DNA of 63,451 nt from an uncultured Prevotella sp. (lineage in GTDB: Bacteria; Bacteroidota; Bacteroidia; Bacteroidales; Bacteroidaceae), in contig UQKO01000010.1 in the NCBI GenBank assembly GCA_900541575.1, positions 1 through 63,451 on the forward strand, in the 5' to 3' direction. Each line of letters begins with the position of its first letter. Position 1 is the first letter of the stretch. The notes beneath the pieces were generated by a model. It was not told the origin of the DNA. It was given only the letters and a program-made list of their open reading frames with translations, and made no database searches. Made by a program: the position numbers and the translations under genes. Positions 53,601 through 59,782 of the stretch are shown here, in pieces.

Positions 53601-55185
53601 CCATGTGGCGGCGATATTGAAGAACCGTCACAGAGTATTGGCGAAGGTGACGAAGAAAGCAACTACCCGGAACGTTACCATCGCCGGTGTTGATACGGTG
53701 ATGAATAATTTGGACGGCGAAATGACATGCTACCCGCTTGACGATGCTGACAGCAACAAGTATGCGGACGGGAGCCCCGCAAAGCTTGACGGCTCGGAGG
53801 GCGACTGGATGATGCTGGAGCCGTTCTTCTGGAGCAAGGGTGTGAATGACTATCTGAACGGTAGGAACTATGACTGCTACAGTTTCAGAGACAGAGCCCA
53901 CATGCCAAGAGTTCCAGAGGCGACAGTGCTGACGCTGGAGGACATCAAGAGAACGCAGGGTGGCTATACAAACGGCAAAAAGGTGATGAGCGGCAGGGAC
54001 ACGATAAACAACGCTTTCAGTAATGACAGTTCGTACTCTGTGTGTATGGTGAGTGTGGAGGGCTACAAGCGTGTACGCTTCCCGAGTGTGCCAGGCACGA
54101 ATCTTGTGGGCAGCGTATTCGTTGACAAGACAGGCGCAGTGCTGCAGTCCATAGTCGTGTCTGCGCTGAGCAACAAGTTTGAGGCTGGCATGTATCTGAT
54201 AAGCGATGTGCCGGAAGGAGCCGTGGCACTTTACTTCTCTATACTAAACACCGCTGAGTTTGACAAGGTGGTGTTGAGCAACAGCGAGAAGATTGAAGAC
54301 ATGGAGCCTGACTGGGTGCCCAACGACGAGCACCTTTGTGGTGTGGCGGGCAGCTCGGTGGTTGGCACAAAACTGCGTTCCTGCATAACGGGTGGTTCTA
54401 CGACTGCAAATATGACATGGGCGGACTTCCACTACTATAGCGTGCAGAGAGGTATGCAGCAGATAGACCCGCTGATGCACTGGCGCATCGCAAATCTGAG
54501 CTATGCAAAGTATGGGCGAAAGAACATGCAGGAGCAGTGTGGCGCAGGTTCGCACTCAAATACACGCACGACTGGCGGTACGGCATCGAGGGGCATGCAG
54601 GACACTGTGGGTTACGAAGAGGCGAAGGGGATTAATCCGAATGTGACGAACAGTCTTGTGGACAATATGGTACATCAATATGCCTGGTATGTGGAGAAGG
54701 ACGAGTATGGTGCGGCGAAAGTGACGCAGGTGAACAATATCTGTTGTCTTGGGTATGAGGACATCTACGGTCACAAATACGACATGATGGACAGGGTGGA
54801 CGTACCGAACACGAGTGGCAATATGGGCAAGTGGCGCATCTGGATGCCGGACGGTACGATTATGATGGTGAAGGGTACGACAAATGGTGACTCTTGGATA
54901 ACGGCAGTGGCTCATGGCAAATGGATGGCCGTTGTGCCAGTTGGTGCCGTGAGCGGATCGAGCAGCACTTACTATTCTGACAAATACTGGTTCAGCTCGG
55001 CATCAGGCCGTGTGGTCTATCGCGGGTACTACAATGCGTACGCGTATGGCGGTGTCTCGAATGCGTATGCGTTTAACGATGCCTCGGGTGCGAGTGCGTT
55101 TGTCGGCTCGCGCCTGGCCTTCCGCGGCAAGATCGTGATGGCGCAAAGCGTGGCTGCGTATAAGGCGATAGTCGAGGTTGCGTAA
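50641..55185 (+). CDS. Variable tail fibre, C-terminal part with DGR variable repeat
   Basis: In frame with 47881-50640. Starts in the middle of a LamG/concanavalin-like domain (SAMLYSGSTKDHEDEEN, ELYMNGDRVSAMCY); the first internal ATG is 50680, with no clear ribosome site. Later: a CotH-like region (~51,250-52,300), an LRR-like section (52,800-53,320: LELDLTG, LRRLDI-type units) and a C-terminal C-lectin-like variable domain (VVYRGYYNAYAYGGVSNAYA) that overlaps VR. Ends TAA/55185. Function: host recognition, with the tip rewritten by retrohoming. Confidence 0.8.
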   Translation, partial: NDAKGFRITADSAMLYSGSTKDHEDEENRDPETGLPIVTKTPVGVKQNYAESKRVRFVFNVGKRADGSLMELYMNGDRVSAMCYQDDDNFKQDAPQGISISSDGADVRVYKVFAYSRPLTDDEVVDNHTVGSDNAEEMAERYAYNDVLNPETGEIDMDKIMAKGRAVIKIVRTEDSGSGLDDVNACKNKKQNFHVDELVIYTSWGDVIRFTNIMIRIQGTSSTKYPVKNYRFYWMKCMKAGLAPEMWINGVKQDVNKLPLFKGDTKPCKVNCAKADFSDSSMKTNTGMAIVFNDVMKEISPTPPQQQDPTIRTAIYGYPCDIFATTSSDDSNPTYYGQYQMNNDKSDWYDVMGLTDKGKHIAIEFLDNGKKLCNFQVDDDLDAQLDAEFESSLEFNYPKDTLWSGADEAAGEKNASEYQKGAIKKLWSWVKSCVPSGADMTYTDLKTWKSEKFRNELGQHHDVRNITAYYIIVTYGGNVDQFVKNTIHCTWDGDIWWWTYYDGDTCFGKRNDSLLAYAYNIMRDSWDTEKKKWVFEGHDSWMWCLFIANFEAEIKAMAEELRRVMTNQKVKGTFEAMQKNWSAREYNKSGEMKYIKPETKGVRVTENGVTTDGNKFYYMYALSGTREMQLDHFITNRFALLDAKFGVSTYRADSAGFYMAREVSDSADVMRIVSGDEYYFAYGLSGKDYMEGETGRLLRGETGRLSVTGKRALNDPMLLFGASKILELDLTGAAGHLLNGLELGNCKMMRRLDISVKRGAQPSTTTWWLVTQGCRQLREVNLNGQTMARSNRQDSTSLDFSTNTLLRSLDAGGTNVKSVTVAKGAPIESLVLPASLTTLRLEYLPKLKEEGLTIEGTANVTKLVIDSCPGIDWQTLFERCSNIEYLRVTGIDMEGDGSLLTSLMRTGGVDEEGGNVDTCRLVGTYRLTKYKEDEEYEALKEHFPELNIVQPEYTMLERAETVADDVCISNLDNETGYQYGNDYKPSGHVAAILKNRHRVLAKVTKKATTRNVTIAGVDTVMNNLDGEMTCYPLDDADSNKYADGSPAKLDGSEGDWMMLEPFFWSKGVNDYLNGRNYDCYSFRDRAHMPRVPEATVLTLEDIKRTQGGYTNGKKVMSGRDTINNAFSNDSSYSVCMVSVEGYKRVRFPSVPGTNLVGSVFVDKTGAVLQSIVVSALSNKFEAGMYLISDVPEGAVALYFSILNTAEFDKVVLSNSEKIEDMEPDWVPNDEHLCGVAGSSVVGTKLRSCITGGSTTANMTWADFHYYSVQRGMQQIDPLMHWRIANLSYAKYGRKNMQEQCGAGSHSNTRTTGGTASRGMQDTVGYEEAKGINPNVTNSLVDNMVHQYAWYVEKDEYGAAKVTQVNNICCLGYEDIYGHKYDMMDRVDVPNTSGNMGKWRIWMPDGTIMMVKGTTNGDSWITAVAHGKWMAVVPVGAVSGSSSTYYSDKYWFSSASGRVVYRGYYNAYAYGGVSNAYAFNDASGASAFVGSRLAFRGKIVMAQSVAAYKAIVEVA
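55005..55117 (+). other. DGR variable repeat (VR)
   Basis: 113 bp aligned without gaps to TR (offset 378). Eleven differences, all at TR adenines: 8 A-to-T and 3 A-to-G (55030, 55039, 55045, 55066, 55072, 55073, 55087, 55088, 55094, 55099, 55100). The invariant GC-rich 3' end (GTCGGCTCGCGCCTGG) is the likely IMH. Confidence 0.97.
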
Positions 55186-55225
55186 CGCGAAGCGCGCGAA
55201 GCGACAAAACGAAGGACGTGGCATC

Positions 55226-55241
55226 ACCGGCGTAAGCCGGT
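55226..55241 (+). repeat. Hairpin downstream of the VR
   Basis: ACCGGC-GTAA-GCCGGT, a perfect 6-bp stem with a GNRA loop, 109 bp after the VR end. Hairpins downstream of the IMH help target recognition in the Bordetella phage DGR; the same role is inferred here. It could also act as a weak terminator of the fibre gene. Confidence 0.55.
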
Positions 55242-55337
55242 CGAAAAATTTTAGAAATTTCGCGGGAACCTGGTGGTGCTGCGGTTTTCGTTGAAATATT
55301 GTCGCTTTGCAACTGATTTAGAGTATAATCGCTTGAG

Positions 55338-55361
55338 TTGGCGGGAATATGAGTAACTTTG
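55338..55361 (+). promoter_or_regulatory. Promoter of the template RNA
   Basis: TAACTTTG (55354-55361) fits TAnnTTTG, with TTG about 18 nt upstream (55333-55335). A start near 55366 would give an RNA beginning 17 nt before TR and running toward the RT gene. Confidence 0.5.
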
Positions 55362-55382
55362 CATCTTGGTAGAGTTTCCCAT

Positions 55383-55495
55383 AGGCCGTGTGGTCTATCG
55401 CGGGTACAACAATGCGAACGCGAATGGCGGTGTCTCGAATGCGAATGCGAATAACGATGCCTCGAATGCGAATGCGAATGTCGGCTCGCGCCTGG
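55383..55495 (+). other. DGR template repeat (TR)
   Basis: 113 bp with 11 AAY codons in the frame of VR (AAC, AAT and so on), the usual adenine-rich design that can yield many residues. It lies between the fibre gene and RT. The next ~200 bp (55496-55702), without an ORF, correspond to the spacer that in other DGRs forms the structured RNA needed for cDNA priming. No avd gene was seen in this interval. Confidence 0.97.
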
Positions 55496-55702
55496 AAATC
55501 AAAAGAATCGGCGTACAACGATGGGGACGTGCTCCCCGATGTGGTGCCGAGGGAAACGAGCCACAGCAATCCTGCTCCATGGCAGAAAGCTGAAAAATCA
55601 AGTGTCTGGCAATAGAGTTTGGTAGGCCGGTAACGGTTCGAAGAAGTTTGGCCCGGGGAAAGGAAGGCCCATATCTTCCGTAAACGAGGAACAGAGAACC
55701 CT

Positions 55703-56602
55703 ATGCGCAGAGAAGGCTACATCATGGAGGAGGTGACGGACTACGGCAACATGTCGGAGGCGTTTGACGCTGTGTTGCGGGGCAAGAAGCGAAAGACGTG
55801 CAGGCAAGGTCGCTATCTGCTGGAGCACCGTGACGAGGTGATAGCGGAACTGACGGCAAAGCTGAAGAACGGTACGTTCAAGCTCGGTGGCTATCATGAG
55901 CGCATCATCTGTGAATATGGTAAAGAACGGCATCTGCAGATATTGTCGATGAAAGACCGCATAGCGGTGTATGCTGTGATGAATGTGGTGGACGCACATC
56001 TGCACAAGCGTTTCATACGAACTACGGGGGCGAGCATCAAGGGACGTGGCACGCACGACTTGATGAAGTGCATACAACGAGATCTGAATGCAGACCCAGA
56101 GGGAACGACATACTGCTATAAGTTTGACGTGAGGCGGTTCTATGACAACGTGAAGCCGGATTTTGTAATGTGGTGTTACCGCAGGGTGTTCAAGGACGAG
56201 GTGCTGTTAGGACTGCTGGAGCACTTTCTGCACCTTCTGCCTGAGGGCATCAGTTTCGGGCTGCGCAGCTCGCAAGGGTCGGGGAATCTGTTATTGTCTG
56301 TTTTCTTAGACCATTATCTGAAGGACAAGTACGGCGTACGTTATTTTTACAGATATTGTGATGACGGCGTGGAACTCGGTAAAACGAAAGCGGAACTATG
56401 GATGATTCGTGACATCATACATGAACAGCTGCAGAAAATTGATTTGGTGGTAAAGCCCAATGAGAGGGTGTTCCCGACTGCTGAGGGAATAGACTTTCTG
56501 GGCTATGTAATACGGCCAAACAATGTGCGTTTAAGGAAACGCATCAAGCAGAAGTTCGCAAGAAAGATGTGCGAGGTAAAATCGAGAAAAAGAAGGCGAT
56601 AG
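55703..56602 (+). CDS. DGR reverse transcriptase, residues 1-299 up to in-frame TAG
   Basis: Error-prone RT that copies TR RNA with adenine mutagenesis. Catalytic residues present: D142 in YKFDVRRFYDNV and YCDD (218-221). The DGR-type motif 4 reads GLRSSQGSGN (SQ instead of SP). The thumb begins around 255. TAG at 56600-56602 (codon 300) follows KSRKRRR. The palm is complete, but the conserved C-terminal part lies behind the stop. A start at 55724 is also possible. Confidence 0.85.
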   Translation: MRREGYIMEEVTDYGNMSEAFDAVLRGKKRKTCRQGRYLLEHRDEVIAELTAKLKNGTFKLGGYHERIICEYGKERHLQILSMKDRIAVYAVMNVVDAHLHKRFIRTTGASIKGRGTHDLMKCIQRDLNADPEGTTYCYKFDVRRFYDNVKPDFVMWCYRRVFKDEVLLGLLEHFLHLLPEGISFGLRSSQGSGNLLLSVFLDHYLKDKYGVRYFYRYCDDGVELGKTKAELWMIRDIIHEQLQKIDLVVKPNERVFPTAEGIDFLGYVIRPNNVRLRKRIKQKFARKMCEVKSRKRRR

Positions 56603-57004
56603 CTGACAGCATCCTTTTATGGGATGACAAAGCACGCCGACTGTAACAATTTGTTTAATAAATTAACAGGCAAAACAATGAAAAGTTTTAAGGACTTAAA
56701 TGTGGCTTACAAGCCAGAGGACGGCAAGAAGCGCTTCGCGGGTACTGTCGTGAGCATCCGTGAGTTGGTGAACATTCCCATCGTGGTGAAAGACTTCGAG
56801 ACGGGCATAAAGACGGAGCAGGGCGATGACCGCTGCATCGTGTCCATCGAGGTGAACGGCGAGGCACGGAAATTCTTCACCAACAGCGAGGAGATGAAGA
56901 ACATACTCGCACAGATTAGAGAAGTGCCGGACGGCTTCCCATTTGAGACAACGATCAAAACGGAGGTGTTCGGCAAAGGTCGAACTAAATACGTTTTTAG
57001 CTAA
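56603..57004 (+). CDS. C-terminal part of the DGR reverse transcriptase after TAG
   Basis: Same frame as the RT and open directly from the TAG: TASFYGMTKHADCNNLFNKL is the conserved (A)SYxGxxKHADC element that follows the thumb in Bacteroidota DGR RTs. It is followed by a ~105-residue small beta domain (RFAGTVVSIRELVNIPIVV, FFTNSEEMKNIL). Internal ATGs at 56624 and 56678 could allow separate translation of the domain. With read-through the RT would be 433 residues. Confidence 0.7.
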   Translation: MTASFYGMTKHADCNNLFNKLTGKTMKSFKDLNVAYKPEDGKKRFAGTVVSIRELVNIPIVVKDFETGIKTEQGDDRCIVSIEVNGEARKFFTNSEEMKNILAQIREVPDGFPFETTIKTEVFGKGRTKYVFS

Positions 57005-57005
57005 G

Positions 57006-57488
57006 ATGAAAAGAGTACAAGGAAATGCGGAGGTGAAGCTGCTGGAATGCGTGAACCCCGTAAAGAACAAATGGCGCGTCCGTTGGGACGTGCAGGAGCG
57101 TGATGACGGCTTCGCTGACTACATGGAAGCGGAACTGGCTCATAAGCCGACTGGCGAGGAGATAAAGACCCTCGTGAGAACATGGTACAACGAGCAAGCG
57201 GACGCGGCTATATTGTCGGGGTTCAGCTATGACAATGCCCCAGTGTGGCTTTCGCAGGAGAACCAGTACAACTACAAGGCGGCATACGATTTGGCTGTGC
57301 AGACGGACGGAAAGACGCTGCCAGTGACATTCAAGTTCGGCACGGACGAGGAGCCAGTGTACCGCACGTTTGAGACACTTGATGATTTGACGGACTTCTA
57401 CACAAAAGCGGTGAAGTATATCCAGAATGTGCTGACCGATGTATGGAAAAAGAAAGATGCCATTGATTTGAGCAAATACGAAGCGTGA
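57006..57488 (+). CDS. Phage protein downstream of RT, unknown function
   Basis: 160 aa from the ATG at 57006, one base after the RT stop, so translationally linked. Charged, mixed alpha/beta, with RWRVRWDVQERDDGF-like start and GFSYDNAPVWLSQENQYNYK. No family recognised. Its place suggests work with the fibre or RT. Confidence 0.6.
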   Translation: MKRVQGNAEVKLLECVNPVKNKWRVRWDVQERDDGFADYMEAELAHKPTGEEIKTLVRTWYNEQADAAILSGFSYDNAPVWLSQENQYNYKAAYDLAVQTDGKTLPVTFKFGTDEEPVYRTFETLDDLTDFYTKAVKYIQNVLTDVWKKKDAIDLSKYEA

Positions 57489-57513
57489 GAAACTTTCCCT
57501 CGGGGGAGGAAGT

Positions 57514-57650
57514 AAAAAAGCCCCCGGCCTGTTAAAAAGCAACGCCAATCACTTTTATAACAACGCTCACAGCGCACGACCGGGGGCATATACCCTCTGC
57601 CGCGCTGTGAGCATTTTTGTTGTTATAAAGTGATTGGCGATACAAAGGTA
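57514..57650 (-). ncRNA. Predicted minus-strand structured small RNA
   Basis: On the minus strand: -7 box TACCTTTG (57650-57643), then a long interrupted stem. CGCCAATCACTT...GTTGTT and GCTCACAGCGC pair with their partners (57543-57575 with 57602-57639), over 30 bp. The apical loop contains GCCCCCGG, which is complementary to CCGGGGGC (57527-57520) just before TTTTTT. The RNA can thus form either the long hairpin with a pseudoknot or a terminator. About 120 nt, no ORF. It is divergent from the gene at 57667. Confidence 0.6.
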
Positions 57651-57666
57651 CATAAAATTGCTGAAA

Positions 57667-57933
57667 ATGAAAGTCTTTGAGATACTGAATTTTAACCGCG
57701 AGCCGTTAAAAAGACTACAACAGGCAGGAATACGCATCGAGGATGTGGAATATATAGACCTCTACAATGACTACCGGGTGATGCTCGGTGGCGGCGACAA
57801 GGTGTCGTATATCGTGGCGACGCTTGCCGACCGTTACCATGTGAGCGAGCGCAAGGTGTACACGCTCATCAAACGGTATGGAAGCGAGTGCAGCGCCCAG
57901 GTGTTCGGGGGGGGTAAAACGCAAGGCTTTTGA
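57667..57933 (+). CDS. Small helix-turn-helix-like phage protein
   Basis: 88 aa from ATG 57667. C-terminal helix-turn-helix-like segment (KVSYIVATLADRYHVSERKVYTLIKRY). A run of eight G at 57907-57914 sits in its last codons; a slip there would extend the protein by ~50 residues in another frame. Probable regulator of right-end genes. Confidence 0.65.
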   Translation: MKVFEILNFNREPLKRLQQAGIRIEDVEYIDLYNDYRVMLGGGDKVSYIVATLADRYHVSERKVYTLIKRYGSECSAQVFGGGKTQGF

Positions 57934-58028
57934 AAACGTGCTGCAAAAGGCTTGCAGTGTGATTTGCTCATGGCGTTACTCATTGATGCGGAAGCGTGGT
58001 AACTTTGCCGTATCAAAACGGAAACGCA

Positions 58029-58667
58029 ATGAACAAATACTATTTATTATTGGGGAAGGTGCTTGCTGAAGGCAAGACCCAACAGAACAAAAAAGGCAAG
58101 ATAAAATACTTGCTCAACGAGCAGCTGACGTTCACACCGGCTGACCTGCTCGACATTTTCGAGAGCCATGGCATAGCCAGGAAAAAGCTGAAGGAGGAAC
58201 TGAAACTATTTATGCAAGGCGAGCGCAACGTGGAGCGATACCGTGAGGCTGGCATCGCATGGTGGGACTACTGCGGCCAGACATTGGTGAACAGTTACCC
58301 GACCTACATGGAGAAGCTGCCGCCACTCATCAAGCGCATAAACAAGGAGAAGCGTAACAGCAAGAACTATGTGCTGTTCCTCGGAGCAACGGATGCCGAG
58401 AGCAACCAAGCACCATGCCTGAGCCTTGTGCAGTTCCAGATAGAGGATGGCACACTGGTGGTATCGGCATATCAGCGCAGCTCGGACGCAAGTCTCGGAC
58501 TGCCTTCGGACATTTACCACCTTTATCTGATGGCTCGTCAGATAGACTTGCCACTGAAGTCGATCACGCTGAACTTGGCGAACGTACACATCTATGAAAA
58601 CAACATTAACCCCACTGAACGACTGCTCGCCGGCGAGGACAACATAAGGTTTGAGCTGAACGTATGA
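58029..58667 (+). CDS. Thymidylate-synthase-fold enzyme, dCMP hydroxymethylase-like
   Basis: 212 aa from ATG 58029. Catalytic Cys130 in QAPCLSLVQF. R150/S151 and D153 in YQRSSDASLGLPSD lie at the same distances from the Cys as R166, S167 and D169 of E. coli ThyA. H187 and Y189 in NVHIYENN match H207/Y209. The residue equivalent to ThyA N177 is D161 (LPSD instead of LPFN). In TS enzymes Asn there selects dUMP; Asp is found in dCMP hydroxymethylases. So the likely substrate is dCMP, giving modified cytosine in phage DNA. Overlaps the Dam-like gene (ATGA). Confidence 0.8.
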   Translation: MNKYYLLLGKVLAEGKTQQNKKGKIKYLLNEQLTFTPADLLDIFESHGIARKKLKEELKLFMQGERNVERYREAGIAWWDYCGQTLVNSYPTYMEKLPPLIKRINKEKRNSKNYVLFLGATDAESNQAPCLSLVQFQIEDGTLVVSAYQRSSDASLGLPSDIYHLYLMARQIDLPLKSITLNLANVHIYENNINPTERLLAGEDNIRFELNV

Positions 58668-59503
58668 GAGGGAAAATGCACATGGCTGCGCCACTGCCAT
58701 TTGTCGGACAGAAGCGCATGTTTGCAAAGGAGTATATCAGAATTTTGCCACAGTTCAACGACAAGACTGTGTTTGTGGATTTATTCGGTGGAAGCGGTTT
58801 GCTGTCCCATATAACAAAGCATTTGCGTCCTGACGCGACTGTGGTGTATAACGACTACGACAACTATCGCGAGCGACTGGCACACATACCTCAGACAAAT
58901 GCGCTGCTCTCTGATTTGCGTGAGATTGTGGATGACTTGCCAAAGCACAAGCAGATAAGTGGAAAGATGCGCGAGAAGGTGCTTGAGCGTTTGCGACATG
59001 AGGAGCAAGCGGTGGGCTACATCGATTTTATAACGATCTCGGCATCGGTGATGTTCTCGATGAAGTACAAACTGAGCATCGAGGAGATGGAAAAACAAAC
59101 CTTGTACAATAACATTCGCAAGAATGACTATCCGACGAGCGAGGACTATTTGGAAGGCTTGACGATTGAGTCGTGTGACTATCGTGAACTGTACAAAAAG
59201 TATAAAGACGAGCCGAATGTGGTGTTTATCGTTGACCCTCCTTATTTGTCAACAGAGGTTGGAACATACAAAATGTACTGGCGTTTGTCCGACTATCTTG
59301 ATGTATTGAATGTGCTCAAAGGAAAGCCGTTTATTTATTTCACTTCTGACAAGTCCTCTATCATTGAGCTTTGTGAATGGCTCGGCAAGAACAAAGCGCT
59401 TGGCAATCCATTTGAAGGTTGTGAGCGTTTTGAGTTTAATGCACATGTAAACTATGATGCTGGCTACAAAGACATGATGCTTGTGAAGCCAAATGCAGCG
59501 TGA
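58664..59503 (+). CDS. Dam-like DNA adenine methyltransferase
   Basis: 279 aa, D12 class N6-adenine methylase. SAM-binding PFVGQK (12-17) and FVDLFGGSG (37-45); catalytic DPPY (191-194). Last gene before the right end and in the position of Mu mom, so it likely modifies phage DNA before packaging to escape restriction. Translationally coupled to the TS-like gene. Confidence 0.9.
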   Translation: MRGKMHMAAPLPFVGQKRMFAKEYIRILPQFNDKTVFVDLFGGSGLLSHITKHLRPDATVVYNDYDNYRERLAHIPQTNALLSDLREIVDDLPKHKQISGKMREKVLERLRHEEQAVGYIDFITISASVMFSMKYKLSIEEMEKQTLYNNIRKNDYPTSEDYLEGLTIESCDYRELYKKYKDEPNVVFIVDPPYLSTEVGTYKMYWRLSDYLDVLNVLKGKPFIYFTSDKSSIIELCEWLGKNKALGNPFEGCERFEFNAHVNYDAGYKDMMLVKPNAA

Positions 59504-59532
59504 TTTGAACATCGTTTGAACGCTATTTGCTT
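59504..59532. repeat. Phased TTTGAAC array at the right end
   Basis: TTTGAAC at 59504, TTTGAAC at 59515 and TTTGCTT at 59526, exactly 11 bp apart, mirroring the left-end array at 19794-19855. Confidence 0.6.
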
Positions 59533-59548
59533 GTCGTTCAATAACAAT

Positions 59549-59577
59549 AAAAGCAGCCCGATTTGGACTGCTTTTTT
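59549..59577 (+). terminator. Terminator at the end of the phage late genes
   Basis: AAAAGCAG (59549-59556) pairs with CTGCTTTT (59568-59575); the T-run continues to 59577. Confidence 0.85.
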
Positions 59578-59607
59578 GTTGCTTTTAAATGTCGTGTGCG
59601 CGAAGTC

Positions 59608-59678
59608 TTTAGTACGTTTCGTTTTTCCCGTTTTTTATACGTTTCGTTTTTCCAAACGAGCACATTTCGTTTTGCCGG
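59608..59678 (-). promoter_or_regulatory. Three right-end transposase sites
   Basis: Minus-strand reading: GGGAAAAACGAAACGTACT (59630-59608 region), GGAAAAACGAAACGTATAAA (59655-59631 region) and CGGCAAAACGAAATGTGCT (59678-59659). They are inverted relative to the left sites. Confidence 0.78.
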
Positions 59679-59699
59679 ATTTATGTCTTATTGACAATG

Positions 59700-59731
59700 C
59701 AAAGGTAGTGTGGCTTTCCTGAACCGAGAAA
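59700..59731 (-). promoter_or_regulatory. Host promoter cut off from its gene by the prophage
   Basis: Minus-strand TTTC (59731-59728), 20 nt, TACCTTTG (59707-59700). Without the prophage it would lie ~46 nt ahead of the start of the gene 19302-19646. Confidence 0.6.
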
Positions 59732-59782
59732 CTTTCCGAGGTGACTTGTACAAGATGCCGGGTTTATTGTATATCTTGGCAA

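Larger units (their letters stand above)
19677..59683. mobile_element. Mu-like transposable prophage (~40 kb) with contractile tail
   Basis: The ends are defined by three copies of a site near GGAAAAACGAAAYGT at the left (from 19685, 19775 and 20582) and three inverted copies at the right (59608-59678), as in the Mu attL/attR arrangement. With ends 5'-TAAG... and ...TTTA-3', the outer AAAACG lies exactly 10 nt from each terminus. TGTC flanks both sides (19673-19676 and 59684-59687). Contents: repressor, early operon, MuA/MuB, terminase, portal, MuF, capsid, sheath, tube, tape measure, baseplate, fibre, DGR and DNA-modification genes. Most structural genes look intact; the fibre and RT genes carry in-frame TAG codons. 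Confidence 0.9.

Noticed and set aside
49354..53901. Very long minus-strand ORFs (622 and 671 codons) opposite the tail fibre
   Set aside because: Explained by the GC-rich, codon-biased plus-strand gene; His/Arg/Leu-rich translations without domains.
55703..57004. RT as a CRISPR-associated, retron or group II intron enzyme
   Set aside because: The adjacent TR/VR pair with adenine-only changes and the SQ motif identify it as a DGR RT; it is far from cas1 and has no msr/msd.
19677..59683. Whole-phage reassignment of TAG to an amino acid
   Set aside because: Many phage genes end in TAG at well-placed sites, some overlapping the next start (47073-47075). Only the fibre and RT show TAG inside a gene.
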